DNA from: Paracoccus jeotgali
GTDB lineage: Bacteria; Pseudomonadota; Alphaproteobacteria; Rhodobacterales; Rhodobacteraceae
DNA: 64,000 bases
Reading direction: 5' to 3'
NCBI RefSeq assembly: GCF_002865605.1
Contig: NZ_CP025584.1
Location: forward strand, 1 to 64,000
Shown: positions 53,055 to 62,200 of the stretch, piece after piece
Numbering within the stretch: the first letter of the stretch is position 1
Layout of the letters: each line of letters starts with the position of its first letter
Translations under genes and position numbers: made by a program
Notes under the pieces: model-generated
What the model was told of the DNA's origin: nothing
Seen by the model: only the letters and a program-made list of their open reading frames with translations
The model's database searches: none

Positions 53055-53795
53055 CTATTCGGGGGCGCTCAGCCTGCGGGTGGCGGCGGCGCGGTCTGGC
53101 GCGTCATGGACCCGCCGCGACAACTCGCCCGACAGGCGCAGGCCGCCCGGTCCGACGGTAAACACGTCCCAGTTCGTCGCGTCGCCGATGCGGCTTTGCA
53201 GCAGCAGCAGTTCGGGCGCGTCGGCCGGGGCTAGCAGAAAGGCGTCCAGCAGTTCGAACCCGATGCCGGGGTCGAGGCTGCGACGGTCGAACGCTGTCTC
53301 GGTCCCGCCGCGCAGGAGCGAGAGGGCGACTCCGTCGGCTGTGTCGCGCTCGATGATCTGGAACCCGTCGAAATCGTGCCGTGCCGCCGCCAGCAGTTCG
53401 GCATTGGCTGGTGGCAAAGCCTGCGGTGGGCGCGCCCCCATGATGATGCCGGGCGGTTCGGCAGTCGGCGCTGGCGGCGGCTCGGCCAGCCGACGCGGCG
53501 GGGCGGCGGGTTCGCGCTCCTCGCCCCTCGTGGCGGGGTCCCGGCCCGCCAGCTGCGGCGCATCGGGCGACGGCATCAGCACTGCCACCACCGCGATCGC
53601 CGCCAGCGACACAGCCGCGGCGGCCATCCACATCGGCCATCCGTCGCGGCGGGGGCCGGACACGGGACAGCGGGCCCCGTCGTCCGCGAAACGCGCCCGC
53701 GCGGCGGCGATGGTGGCCTGCATTCGTGCCGGGTCAGGCTCGGGCGTGGAAAGCTGCCGCAGCAGGTCGAGGGGATGGGACGTCCGGCTTGTCAC
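53055..53795 (-). CDS. Single-pass membrane protein, putative anti-sigma factor
   Basis: A 246-residue protein starting with GTG at 53795, whose bases overlap the sigma-factor stop (GTGA). Residues 1-50 are a cytoplasmic helical region (HPLDLLRQLSTPEPDPARMQ); a membrane segment follows (MWMAAAAVSLAAIAVVAVLM); the rest is periplasmic, with a proline-rich linker and a ~110-residue domain (HDFDGFQIIERDTADGVALS onward). No zinc-binding HxxxCxxC motif of ZAS anti-sigmas is present. Coupling to the ECF gene and topology support an anti-sigma or sigma-accessory role. Confidence 0.65.
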   Translation of the reverse strand: MTSRTSHPLDLLRQLSTPEPDPARMQATIAAARARFADDGARCPVSGPRRDGWPMWMAAAAVSLAAIAVVAVLMPSPDAPQLAGRDPATRGEEREPAAPPRRLAEPPPAPTAEPPGIIMGARPPQALPPANAELLAAARHDFDGFQIIERDTADGVALSLLRGGTETAFDRRSLDPGIGFELLDAFLLAPADAPELLLLQSRIGDATNWDVFTVGPGGLRLSGELSRRVHDAPDRAAATRRLSAPE

Positions 53796-54391
53796 AGCAC
53801 CTCCCTGAGTGTCTTGCGCGCCTTGTGGATATGCCAGGCGACGGTAACTTCCTTGCAGCCCATGATACGCGCTGCCTCGGCCTGGCTCAAACCCTCGGCA
53901 TGGACGAGCATTACCGCATCGCGCTGCTTTTCCGGCAGGGCGCGGACCGCCCGCCACAGATCGGCAATGTGCAGCGCGTCCTCCTGCTCGGGCGGGAGGC
54001 TGTCCTCGGCCAGGACGGCGACCGCATCGGCCAGCCGCCCCTGCCGCTGCCGGCGGCGCTGCAGGTCGCGCACCGCGTTCAGGGTCACGCGGTAGAGCCA
54101 GCTGGTGAAGGCCGCGCGTCCATCGAAACTGTGGATCGCCTCTGGCAACCGCATGCACACGCTCTGCGTGACATCCTCGGCATCGCTTTCATGGCCTAGC
54201 CAGCGGTAGGCGACCCGGAAGATGTAACGGTAATGCAAGGCGAGGAGCGCCTCGAACGCTGCGGCATCGCCTGCGCGCGCCCGCGCCAGCAGGGCACGGT
54301 CCCGGCCGGCGGCATCACTGTCGGTCCCGGACCGGCTATCGCGCAACCTTGGTGCCTGCAAGAAACTGAACCTGCTTTCATTTCTCGTCAC
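53792..54391 (-). CDS. ECF-type RNA polymerase sigma factor
   Basis: A ~199-residue sigma-70 of the extracytoplasmic-function group. Region 2 is FRVAYRWLGHESDAEDVTQS with SWLYRVTLNAVRDLQRRR; region 4 is LPEKQRDAVMLVHAEGLSQA, then EAARIMGCKEVTVAWHIHKA. The N-terminus is uncertain: a GTG at 54391 is used here; an ATG at 54430 is also in frame, and neither has a good ribosome-binding site. It is divergent from the secreted-protein gene at 54538 and coupled to a membrane protein, as in sigma/anti-sigma pairs. Confidence 0.88.
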   Translation of the reverse strand: MTRNESRFSFLQAPRLRDSRSGTDSDAAGRDRALLARARAGDAAAFEALLALHYRYIFRVAYRWLGHESDAEDVTQSVCMRLPEAIHSFDGRAAFTSWLYRVTLNAVRDLQRRRQRQGRLADAVAVLAEDSLPPEQEDALHIADLWRAVRALPEKQRDAVMLVHAEGLSQAEAARIMGCKEVTVAWHIHKARKTLREVL

Positions 54392-54537
54392 GACTGCACA
54401 AGACCACAGACACAGGCGGAAGCAAAGCAAAGAACGTCCCGGGCGGGAGCGTGTCGGGGCACCGGCAGCAACAGTGCGGTGCCTTCACCAAGATCTGGCC
54501 GGCGGCCGGCGTCCCAACAGGCAGGAAGGAGCCGCCG

Positions 54538-55380
54538 ATGAGAAAGAACCCCTTGCCGCACCTCGGCCCCACGCGCCTGGTCGCCGTTCTCGCAGCTCTC
54601 GGTGGCGCAGCCGCCGCGGCAGAGCCGCCCGTATCGGGCATCACCGTCGTTCCGGGCACCGCACTGCCTGAGGCCTCGGGGCGGATCGACCGCGGGTTCT
54701 GCGGGCATCATGAGGTTGCTCCGCAGACATCCGCCGGGCGGATGGTTGCCGCAGCCGGCTGGCCGGTCATCAGCGAGGAGCCGCTCGGCCCGCTGGTCGC
54801 CATCAGCTTCGTCGCCGGATTCCGATCGGTGACCAGCGGTGCCTGCGTCCTGACCGGCGGTCGGATCGGCGTCTTCGACGGCGTGGAGCTGCTGGCCCTC
54901 GTGGAAGCCACGCAACCGGACAGCAGCGGCATCGGTCAACTGCGCCGCGTCGGTCTCGGCAGGCTGCGTCTCTGGAACGGCGAGATGCTGCCGCAGCCCG
55001 TCGCCGATATCACGCTGGACGATGGTATCCCTGTGATCGTCGCGCCTGCACGGACCGATGCCTTCTGCGACGGAACAGTGACGATGCCGCTGATCCACGG
55101 TCTGAACCTGTCCGACGCCAGGGCGCTGCTGGCCGCGCATGGCTGGGAGCCGGACAGTCGCGCGCAGCCCTCCGACCCTCTCGCGGCCCGGCTTGCCGCA
55201 AGGGGCTTCAGCGGGGCCGAACATTGTTCCGGGACCGGATTCGGCTTCTGCAGCCTGTCCTTCGTGCAAGACAAGGCCGTGGCCTCGGTCCTGACCTTCG
55301 GGGATGTGTGGCGTCCCGCAGGTCCCGAAGTGGCGGGTTACGACGTGACCTGCGCCAACCCATTTTCGCAACCGAGATGA
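54538..55380 (+). CDS. Secreted protein with a PASTA-like segment (280 aa)
   Basis: The ATG at 54538 is preceded by AAGGAG. The signal peptide runs to about residue 29 (TRLVAVLAALGGAAAAAE). The mature part contains six or so cysteines. In the C-terminal half, VTMPLIHGLNLSDARALLAA followed by HGWEPDS resembles a PASTA repeat (VPdvvGmsl.dA...L...G), which often binds muropeptides. The likeness is by eye only. It is transcribed away from the ECF sigma gene and overlaps the next gene's first possible start (ATGA at 55377-55380). Confidence 0.65.
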   Translation: MRKNPLPHLGPTRLVAVLAALGGAAAAAEPPVSGITVVPGTALPEASGRIDRGFCGHHEVAPQTSAGRMVAAAGWPVISEEPLGPLVAISFVAGFRSVTSGACVLTGGRIGVFDGVELLALVEATQPDSSGIGQLRRVGLGRLRLWNGEMLPQPVADITLDDGIPVIVAPARTDAFCDGTVTMPLIHGLNLSDARALLAAHGWEPDSRAQPSDPLAARLAARGFSGAEHCSGTGFGFCSLSFVQDKAVASVLTFGDVWRPAGPEVAGYDVTCANPFSQPR

Positions 55381-55391
55381 CGGAGAAGATG

Positions 55392-56489
55392 ATGACCAGA
55401 CTTGCCCCCGTGCTGGCGCTCGCCCTTGTTGCCGGCGCCCCGGCGCTGGCCGAGAACTCGAACCTGCGCGCCGCGCTGTCGGTTCTGCCCGACACGGTGT
55501 TTTCCGGCCTCACACCGGACGTCGCCCGGTATGTCGACCTGACGGCACTGGCCGAAGCCCATGATGGCACCCTGGGGCGCGAGGCGCTCGCCCGCGCCCT
55601 GATGGGCGGCGGCATCCGCCCGGTCGAGGCGATTGCGGTCGGCACGGCAGAAGGCTTCGGCGAAAAGGCTGGGGTCGACGCCTCGGCACTGGCCTTCGTG
55701 GCCGGGATGGGGCAGCCGCCCGAAGCGGTGTCGATCTGGGGTCTTGCCGACGAGACCGCTGCCACTACCGCGTTCGCCAGCCTATCGGAGCGCGGTTTCG
55801 AGGAACTGCCATCGGGGATGATTGCCAACGGAGAGCCTGGCGTGATGAACCTTGCCGGGCGCGATCCTGCGGACCCGTGGCGGGGGACGATGGGGCAGCC
55901 ATCGGTCGTGGCGCGTTCCGGCCTGACCCTGCTGCAGGCGGACGATGCCGCGGTGCTGGAGCCGCTTCTGGCTGATGGACCGTCTGCGTTGGATACGCCC
56001 GCCGGCAAGACTATCCTTGCCGGGTTGGAGGCGCAGGAGGGCGCGGTGCTGCAGGTCGCTTTCCTCGGCCCTTGGCACGGGCTGAGCGGCAGGATCGATC
56101 CCACTGTCCTGGCCGGCAAGACCCCGGAGGAAGCGCGCACCGCGCTGGAAGAGGCTGCCGCCGCCTCCCCGGTCGGCCTACCACTGTGGCAGAGTGCCGC
56201 GCTGGCTGATGTGGAGACGCCCGAGGGTCCTACTCTGATCCTTGCACTCGCCTATGCCGACTGTCCCGAAGCGCAGGCGGCGGCGGAGCGCGCCGCTGAG
56301 CTGTGGCGCGGGATGGACGGCGCGGACGGGGACCTCGCCGCGGCAAGCACCGCACCGCCCACGCCATCCGGCTGCGCGGCGGTCCTGCACGTCGCCAGTC
56401 TCGACGGCACGCCCGGTCCCTTCAACCGCGCCTCTCACGCCCTGATCACCGGGAACCTGCCCGCGCTGCGCATCGGGAGCGGGGGGTAA
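55392..56489 (+). CDS. Secreted protein of unknown function (365 aa)
   Basis: The start at 55392 is the best spaced from GGAG at 55382; ATGs at 55377 and 55389 are in frame. The signal peptide is LAPVLALALVAGAPALAE. The mature region has a repeated Ala/Gly-rich alpha/beta pattern (VEAIAVGTAEGFGEKAGVDA; GPTLILALAYADCPEAQAAA) with two widely spaced cysteines. No family recognised. It sits between the PASTA-like gene and a lipoprotein gene and likely shares their transcript. Confidence 0.65.
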   Translation: MTRLAPVLALALVAGAPALAENSNLRAALSVLPDTVFSGLTPDVARYVDLTALAEAHDGTLGREALARALMGGGIRPVEAIAVGTAEGFGEKAGVDASALAFVAGMGQPPEAVSIWGLADETAATTAFASLSERGFEELPSGMIANGEPGVMNLAGRDPADPWRGTMGQPSVVARSGLTLLQADDAAVLEPLLADGPSALDTPAGKTILAGLEAQEGAVLQVAFLGPWHGLSGRIDPTVLAGKTPEEARTALEEAAAASPVGLPLWQSAALADVETPEGPTLILALAYADCPEAQAAAERAAELWRGMDGADGDLAAASTAPPTPSGCAAVLHVASLDGTPGPFNRASHALITGNLPALRIGSGG

Positions 56490-56492
56490 TGG

Positions 56493-56740
56493 ATGCTCGC
56501 CGGCCGGAAGAAGGGCGCGTCGGGCCCTGCAGGTCGTTGGCTCGTCGCGCTGGCGCTCATGGCCCTTCTCTCTGCCTGTGCGGATCGCCAGCGCGCCATT
56601 GATGCAGCGACCGCCTTGGCCGAAACCACCTATCCCGGCCAACTTGAACTTGTCGGCACCCAACTGCAGAAGGACCATTACGACGTCATCTTCGCGATCA
56701 AGGGGGATCCGTTCACCCGTGCCCGATGGGCTCCAATGCC
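56493..56740 (+). pseudogene. Lipoprotein, 3' end removed by an IS110 remnant
   Basis: The N-terminus has a lipoprotein signal with lipobox: WLVALALMALLSACADRQ (Leu-Ser-Ala-Cys). The mature part continues AIDAATALAETTYPGQLELV and HYDVIFAIKGDPF, and then the sequence runs into IS110 transposase coding in another frame. No natural end is seen, so the protein is truncated at about 80 residues. It begins three bases after the preceding stop codon. Confidence 0.65.
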
Positions 56741-56749
56741 GAATGCCGA

Positions 56750-57609
56750 ATGGACCAAAAGGTCATGCAGCCGTTGCGGATCTTGCCCACGATCGAGATG
56801 CCGTCGTTTGCTTTGAGTCGACCGGCGGACAGGAATGGCAGCTCTGGGAAACGCTCGAGGCAGAAGGCGTCATCGCCCGACAAGTGCCGCCCGCTCAGGT
56901 GAAAGCATTCGCACGAAGCCGTGGCACACGCGCAAAAACCGACCGAATTGACGCGGAGCTTATTGCCCGCTTCTTTGCCTTCCGACCCGATGCTGGTCGC
57001 CGCCTTCCCGCAGAAAAGCTGAGATTGCTCAGAGCCTTGACCTCAAAGCGGGCCCAGATTGTCGAGATGCGGAAACGTCTACTGGCCCAGATCCGCGCGC
57101 ATCAGAAGCTTGGCACAGCCGAGATGTTTGACAGCGTCGATACCGAACTAAAGGCTCGGCTCGACTGCCTGATCAAGGAATTGGAAGCCAGAATCGGGGC
57201 CGCCATATCCAGCGACGCTTTGGTGGCAGAGACCGCTGGTGTTCTCCGCTCCATCCCCGGGATCGGACCCGTGGCCAGCACAATGCTGATCGCAGAAATG
57301 CCTGAGCTTGGCACCATCACCGGCGAACAGGCTGCAGCTCTCGTAGGGCTCGCCCCCGTGGCGCATGACAGTGGAACCCTTCGCGGGAAGCGGACCATTG
57401 CAGGCGGTCGCCGTGCCCTGAGACATGTGATGTTCCAGGCTGCTCTGGTCGCCGCGCATCACAACCCGTCCATGAAGGCCTTTGCGGATCGCTTGCGAAA
57501 AGCCGGGAAACCACACAAGGTCATCATAACAGCGGTCGCCCGGAAACTGGTCAACCTTGCTAATGCCCTGTGTAAAAGCCGTCAGAAATGGACGCCTTCG
57601 ACCGCGTGA
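56750..57609 (+). pseudogene. IS110-family transposase, 5'-truncated
   Basis: The frame begins abruptly at about AVADLAHDRDAVVCFESTGG and continues RAKTDRIDAELIARF (DEDD region), RSIPGIGPVASTMLIAEMPE and RTIAGGRRALRHVMFQAAL to the natural end at 57609. The first ~45 residues, including the first catalytic aspartate, are missing at the junction with the lipoprotein gene. Its C-terminal domain is related to, but clearly not a copy of, the IS110 fragment at 15134-15470. Bases 57610-57738 hold no gene. Confidence 0.88.
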
Positions 57610-57738
57610 GGATACAGTTGCTAGGTCGACTCCCATTCTCACGATTTCGATGGCATCTCCCCTCTCCGATCTGTCCAACTTGAAAAGTCTCGCCGCAACC
57701 GGGCGGCGGGGTCGATACCATTGCCCCTTCCAGGCAAT

Positions 57739-59145
57739 TCAGCAGGCATAGTACATCGCGTATTCGATCGGGTGAGGGGTGTGCTCATAGGCATAGACCT
57801 CTTCCCATTTCAGCCGGATATGGGCGTCGAGCTGGTCGCGGGTGAAGACGTCGCCGGCGAGCAGGAAGTCCATGTCCTTTTCCAGCTCTTCCAGCGCCTC
57901 GCGCAGGCTGCCGCAGACGGTGGGGATGCTTTCCAGCTCTTCCGGGGGCAGGTCGTACAGATCCTTGTCCGAGGCCGGGCCGGAGTCGATCTTGTTGCGG
58001 ATGCCGTCGATCCCGGCCATCAGCAGCGCGGCAAAGCACAGATAGGGGTTGGCCGAGGGGTCGGGGAAGCGGGCCTCGACGCGCTTGGCCTTGGGGCTTT
58101 CGGTCCACGGGATCCGCACGCAGCCCGAGCGGTTGCGCGCCGAATAGGCCCGCAGCACCGGCGCCTCGAACCCCGGGATCAGCCGCTTATAGCTGTTGGT
58201 CGAGGGGTTGGTCAGCGCGTTCAGCGCCTTGGCGTGTTTCAAGATGCCGCCGATGAACCACAGCGCCTCTTGCGAGAGATCGGCGTATTTGTCGCCCGCG
58301 AACAAGGGCTTGCCATCGCGCCAGATCGACATGTTGACATGCATGCCGCTGCCATTGTCGCCCTTCATCGGCTTGGGCATGAAGGTCGCGGATTTTCCAT
58401 AGGCGTGGGCGACGTTGTGGATGACGTATTTGTATTTCTGCATGTTGTCGGCCTGCTCGACCAACCCGCCGAAGATCATCCCCAGCTCGTGCTGGCAGGT
58501 CGCGACCTCGTGGTGGTGCTTGTCGACCTTGATGCCCATGCGCTTCATCGTGGACAGCATCTCGCCGCGGATGTCCTGCCCCTCGTCGATCGGGTTGACC
58601 GGGAAATAGGCTCCCTTATGGGGCGCGCGGTGGCCGGTGTTGCCCATCTCGAAGCTGGCATCGGTGTTCCAGGCGGCGGCGGCGGCGTCGATCTCGTAGG
58701 ACACTTTTTGCGGGGTGACGGCATAGCGGACGTCGTCGAACAGGAAGAATTCCGCCTCGGGACCCCAGTAAGAGACATCGCCGATACCGCAGGCGCGCAG
58801 ATAGGCTTCAGCCCGGGCGGCGGTGCTGCGGGGGTCGCGGGAATAGGGCTCGCCGGTGTCGGGCTCCACCACGTCGCAATGCAAGCAGAGCGTCTTTTCC
58901 GCGTAGAACGGGTCCAGATAGGCGCTGGCCGGGTCGGGCATCAGCTTCATGTCGGACTGGTCGATGGATTTCCAGCCCGCCACGCTGGAGCCGTCGAACA
59001 TGAAACCTTCCTCGAACAAATCGCCGTCCACCATCTCAGCCGCAAGCGTCATGTGCTGCAGCTTGCCCTTGAGATCAGTGAAGCGAAGATCGACACAGAC
59101 CACCTCCTCGGTTTCCATCAGGCTCAGTACGTCCTCGACCTTCAT
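57739..59145 (-). CDS. glnA: Glutamine synthetase, type I (GSI-beta)
   Basis: A 468-residue enzyme making glutamine from glutamate, ammonium and ATP; forms cytoplasmic dodecamers. FMFDGSSVAGWKSIDQSDM (substrate loop), GPEAEFFLFDDVRY (metal site), MKGDNGSGMHVNMSIW (ATP site) and the Glu flap NRSGCVRIP are intact. Tyr397 in DLYDLPPEE is the adenylylation site, as in enteric GlnA, so activity is probably tuned by GlnE. It lies 57 bp downstream of gltB, completing the GS-GOGAT pair. In most relatives glnB precedes glnA; here it does not. Confidence 0.97.
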   Translation of the reverse strand: MKVEDVLSLMETEEVVCVDLRFTDLKGKLQHMTLAAEMVDGDLFEEGFMFDGSSVAGWKSIDQSDMKLMPDPASAYLDPFYAEKTLCLHCDVVEPDTGEPYSRDPRSTAARAEAYLRACGIGDVSYWGPEAEFFLFDDVRYAVTPQKVSYEIDAAAAAWNTDASFEMGNTGHRAPHKGAYFPVNPIDEGQDIRGEMLSTMKRMGIKVDKHHHEVATCQHELGMIFGGLVEQADNMQKYKYVIHNVAHAYGKSATFMPKPMKGDNGSGMHVNMSIWRDGKPLFAGDKYADLSQEALWFIGGILKHAKALNALTNPSTNSYKRLIPGFEAPVLRAYSARNRSGCVRIPWTESPKAKRVEARFPDPSANPYLCFAALLMAGIDGIRNKIDSGPASDKDLYDLPPEELESIPTVCGSLREALEELEKDMDFLLAGDVFTRDQLDAHIRLKWEEVYAYEHTPHPIEYAMYYAC

Positions 59146-59202
59146 TGGGCTAGTCTCCTTGTCGGGTGATGGCTTAGCTGATTCAGGCGACAGATAGGGC
59201 CC

Positions 59203-62200
59203 CTACACCGGCTCGACCTCGGGAATTGGTTGCAGAACACTCGCCGCCTTCATGGACACGTCGGCCGGCGTGTCCGCTCGATCGGCCAGCGTTAGCGGAT
59301 GGCTGAGATGGGGCAGCATCTCCCGCGGGCACACTTGCACGAACTGCGTGCGCGCAAACTCCCATGCGTCGATGATGTCCCGCGCCCTGCGCGAGCCGGT
59401 CTCATGCGCATGGCGCTGGAGCAGCTCTTTCAACTGCGCCTCCCAGTATGGCACGCCGATCTGGCAGGTCAGCACGCTGTCGCCGTTGACATAGGCGTCC
59501 GCGACGCCATCAGGGTCCCAAAGGTAGGCCATGCCCCCCGTCATGCCGGCGCCAAAATTGCTGCCGATGTGCCCGAGGATCACAGCCACGCCGCCGGTCA
59601 TGTATTCGCAGCCGTTCGAGCCGCAGCCCTCGACAACGGCTTGCGCGCCGCTGTTTCGGACCGCAAAGCGCTCGCCCGCACGTCCGGCTGCGAACAGCAG
59701 CCCGTCGGTCGCACCATAGAGGACGGTGTTGCCGATAATCACGTTCTCCGCAGCCACCAGCGGGCTGTCCACTGGCGGCTTGACCACGATGATCCCGCCC
59801 GACAGGCCCTTGCCGACATAGTCGTTGGCATCGCCTGCAACCTCGATCTTGAGGCCCGGCACTGCGAACGCGCCTAGCGACTGGCCCGCGCTCCCAGTCA
59901 GTCGCAGCGTCAGGTGGTCGGGCTGCAAGCTGTTCTTCATTCCGAAGTTCCGCACGATCCGCGAAGAGACACGGGCGCCTATGGTGCGATGAGTGTTGCG
60001 GACCGCGTAAGAGAGCTGCATCTTCTCTCCGTCCTCGAAGAACCGTGCCCCGTCCCGCAGTATTTCGGCGTCGAGCGTGTCCGGCACCGAATTGCGCGGC
60101 CGGTTGCGGTCATAGACAATCTTGTCCGCGCCATCGACCGTGATTAGAAGCGGGTTCAGGTCCAGATCGTCCAGATACGAGTTGCCTCGCGACACCTGCG
60201 TCAGCAGGTCGGCGCGGCCGATGATCTCGTCGAGAGAGCGCGCCCCAATTGAGGCGAGGATCTCGCGCACCTCCTGTGCATAGAAGGTGATGAGGTTCAC
60301 GACCTTGTCTGCGCTGCCGCTAAACATGGCGCGCAGCTTCTCGTCCTGCGTGCAGACCCCCACGGGACAGGTGTTGGAGTGGCACTGGCGGACCATAATG
60401 CACCCCATGGCGATCAGGGCGGCGGTGCCGATTCCGTATTCCTCGGCCCCCATCATCGCCGCCATGACCACATCGCGCCCGGTGCGCAGGCCGCCATCGG
60501 TGCGCAGCGTGACCCGCGCGCGCAGCTTATTCATGGCGAGGACTTGATGTGCCTCGGTCAGGCCCATTTCCCACGGCAAGCCCGCGAACTTGATGCTGGT
60601 CGCGGGACTAGCGCCGGTGCCGCCGTTATGACCGCTGATCAAGATGACGTCCGCCTTGGCCTTGGCGACGCCTGCCGCGATGGTGCCAACGCCGCTTCCG
60701 GCCACAAGCTTCACCGTGATTCTGGCGCGCGGGTTGATCTGCTTGAGATCGTAGATCAGCTGCGCCAGATCCTCGATGCTGTAGATGTCGTGATGCGGGG
60801 GCGGCGAGATCAGCGTCACACCCGGCGTCGAGTGGCGCAGCCGCGCAATCAGCTCCGTCACCTTCATGCCGGGCAACTGGCCGCCCTCGCCGGGTTTGGC
60901 ACCCTGCGCCACCTTGATCTCCAGCTCCTCGCAGGCATTGAGGTATTCGGCCGTAACGCCGAACCGGCCCGAGGCCACCTGCTTGATCTTGGCGCTGGGA
61001 TTGTCGCCGTTGGGCAAAGCGCTGTGATGCGCCGGATCCTCGCCGCCCTCGCCGCTGTCGGAACGTGCCCCGATGCGGTTCATGGCAATGTTCAGCGTCA
61101 TGTGCGCCTCGGGGGACAGCGCGCCAAGGCTCATGCCAGGGGTGACGAAACGCTTGCGGATGGAGGTGATGCTCTCGACCTCCTCGATGGGTACTGGGGC
61201 ACCGATCTGCTTAATTTCTAGAAGATCTCGCAGGTGGATAGGCGGACCGGACCGTATGGCCGCGCTAAACTGCCGCCACAGATCATAGCTCGCACGCTCG
61301 CATGCCAGTTGCAGCAGGCGCATCGTCTCGGCTTCCCAAGCGTGCGTCTCCCCCCGGTTGCGGATCTTGTAGAAGCCGCCGATGGGCAGCAGACCGGGCG
61401 CCCCCCCGAAGGCGCGTTCGTGGATCTCCTCCAGCTTGTGCTGGATGCCGATCAGCCCAATGCCACTGATGCGCGACTGCATGCCGGGGAAGTATTCGGC
61501 CACCATCGCGCGGCTTAGCCCCACCGCCTCGAAGTTTAGCCCGCCACGGTATGACGACAGCACAGAGATGCCCATCTTTGACATAATCTTCAGCAACCCC
61601 GCGTCGATCGCCTCGCGGTAGCGGTTCATCGCATCCATCAGGGTGCCGGGCAGCAGCCCCTGTTCTATCCGTTCGGCGATGCTGTCCTGCGCCAGCCAGG
61701 GGTTCACCGTCGTCGCGCCGCAGCCGATCAGAACCGCGAAATCATGTGGATTTACGCATTCGGCTGAGCGCACGTTGATTGAACAGAACGCGCGCAGTCC
61801 CTTGCGCGTCAACCAGGAGTGCACCGCGCTTGTCGCCAGCACCATCGGAATGGCAATGTGCCGGTCGTCGACAGCCTCATCGCTCAGCACGATCTGGCCG
61901 GCGCCGCTGCGCACGGCATCCTCGGCCTCGGCGCGTATGCGGTCAAGTGCGGCCTGCAGCGCATCGGGACCCGCCACGAAGGTGCAGTCGATCCGCGTCA
62001 CAGCCACCCCCAACTGCCGGGTCAGCTCTGCCAGTTCGCCGGTGGCGAGGAACGGGCTTTCCAGCAGGGTGATCTCGGTCTGCGCCGCGCTTTCATCCAG
62101 CATGTTCTTGAGGTTCCCGAACCGCGTCCTGAGGGACATGACCCGGCCTTCCCGCAGGCTGTCGATGGGCGGGTTGGTGACTTGGCTGAAGTTCTGGCGG

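Noticed and set aside
54400..54537. ECF-type promoter (GAAC then CGT) between the sigma gene and 54538
   Set aside because: A GAAC...CGT pair occurs near 54431-54452, but spacing is about 14 bases and no second copy was found before neighbouring genes, so it is too weak to annotate.
57721..59169. 482-codon open frame on the + strand
   Set aside because: Antisense shadow of glnA, typical of high-G+C genes with strong third-position bias.
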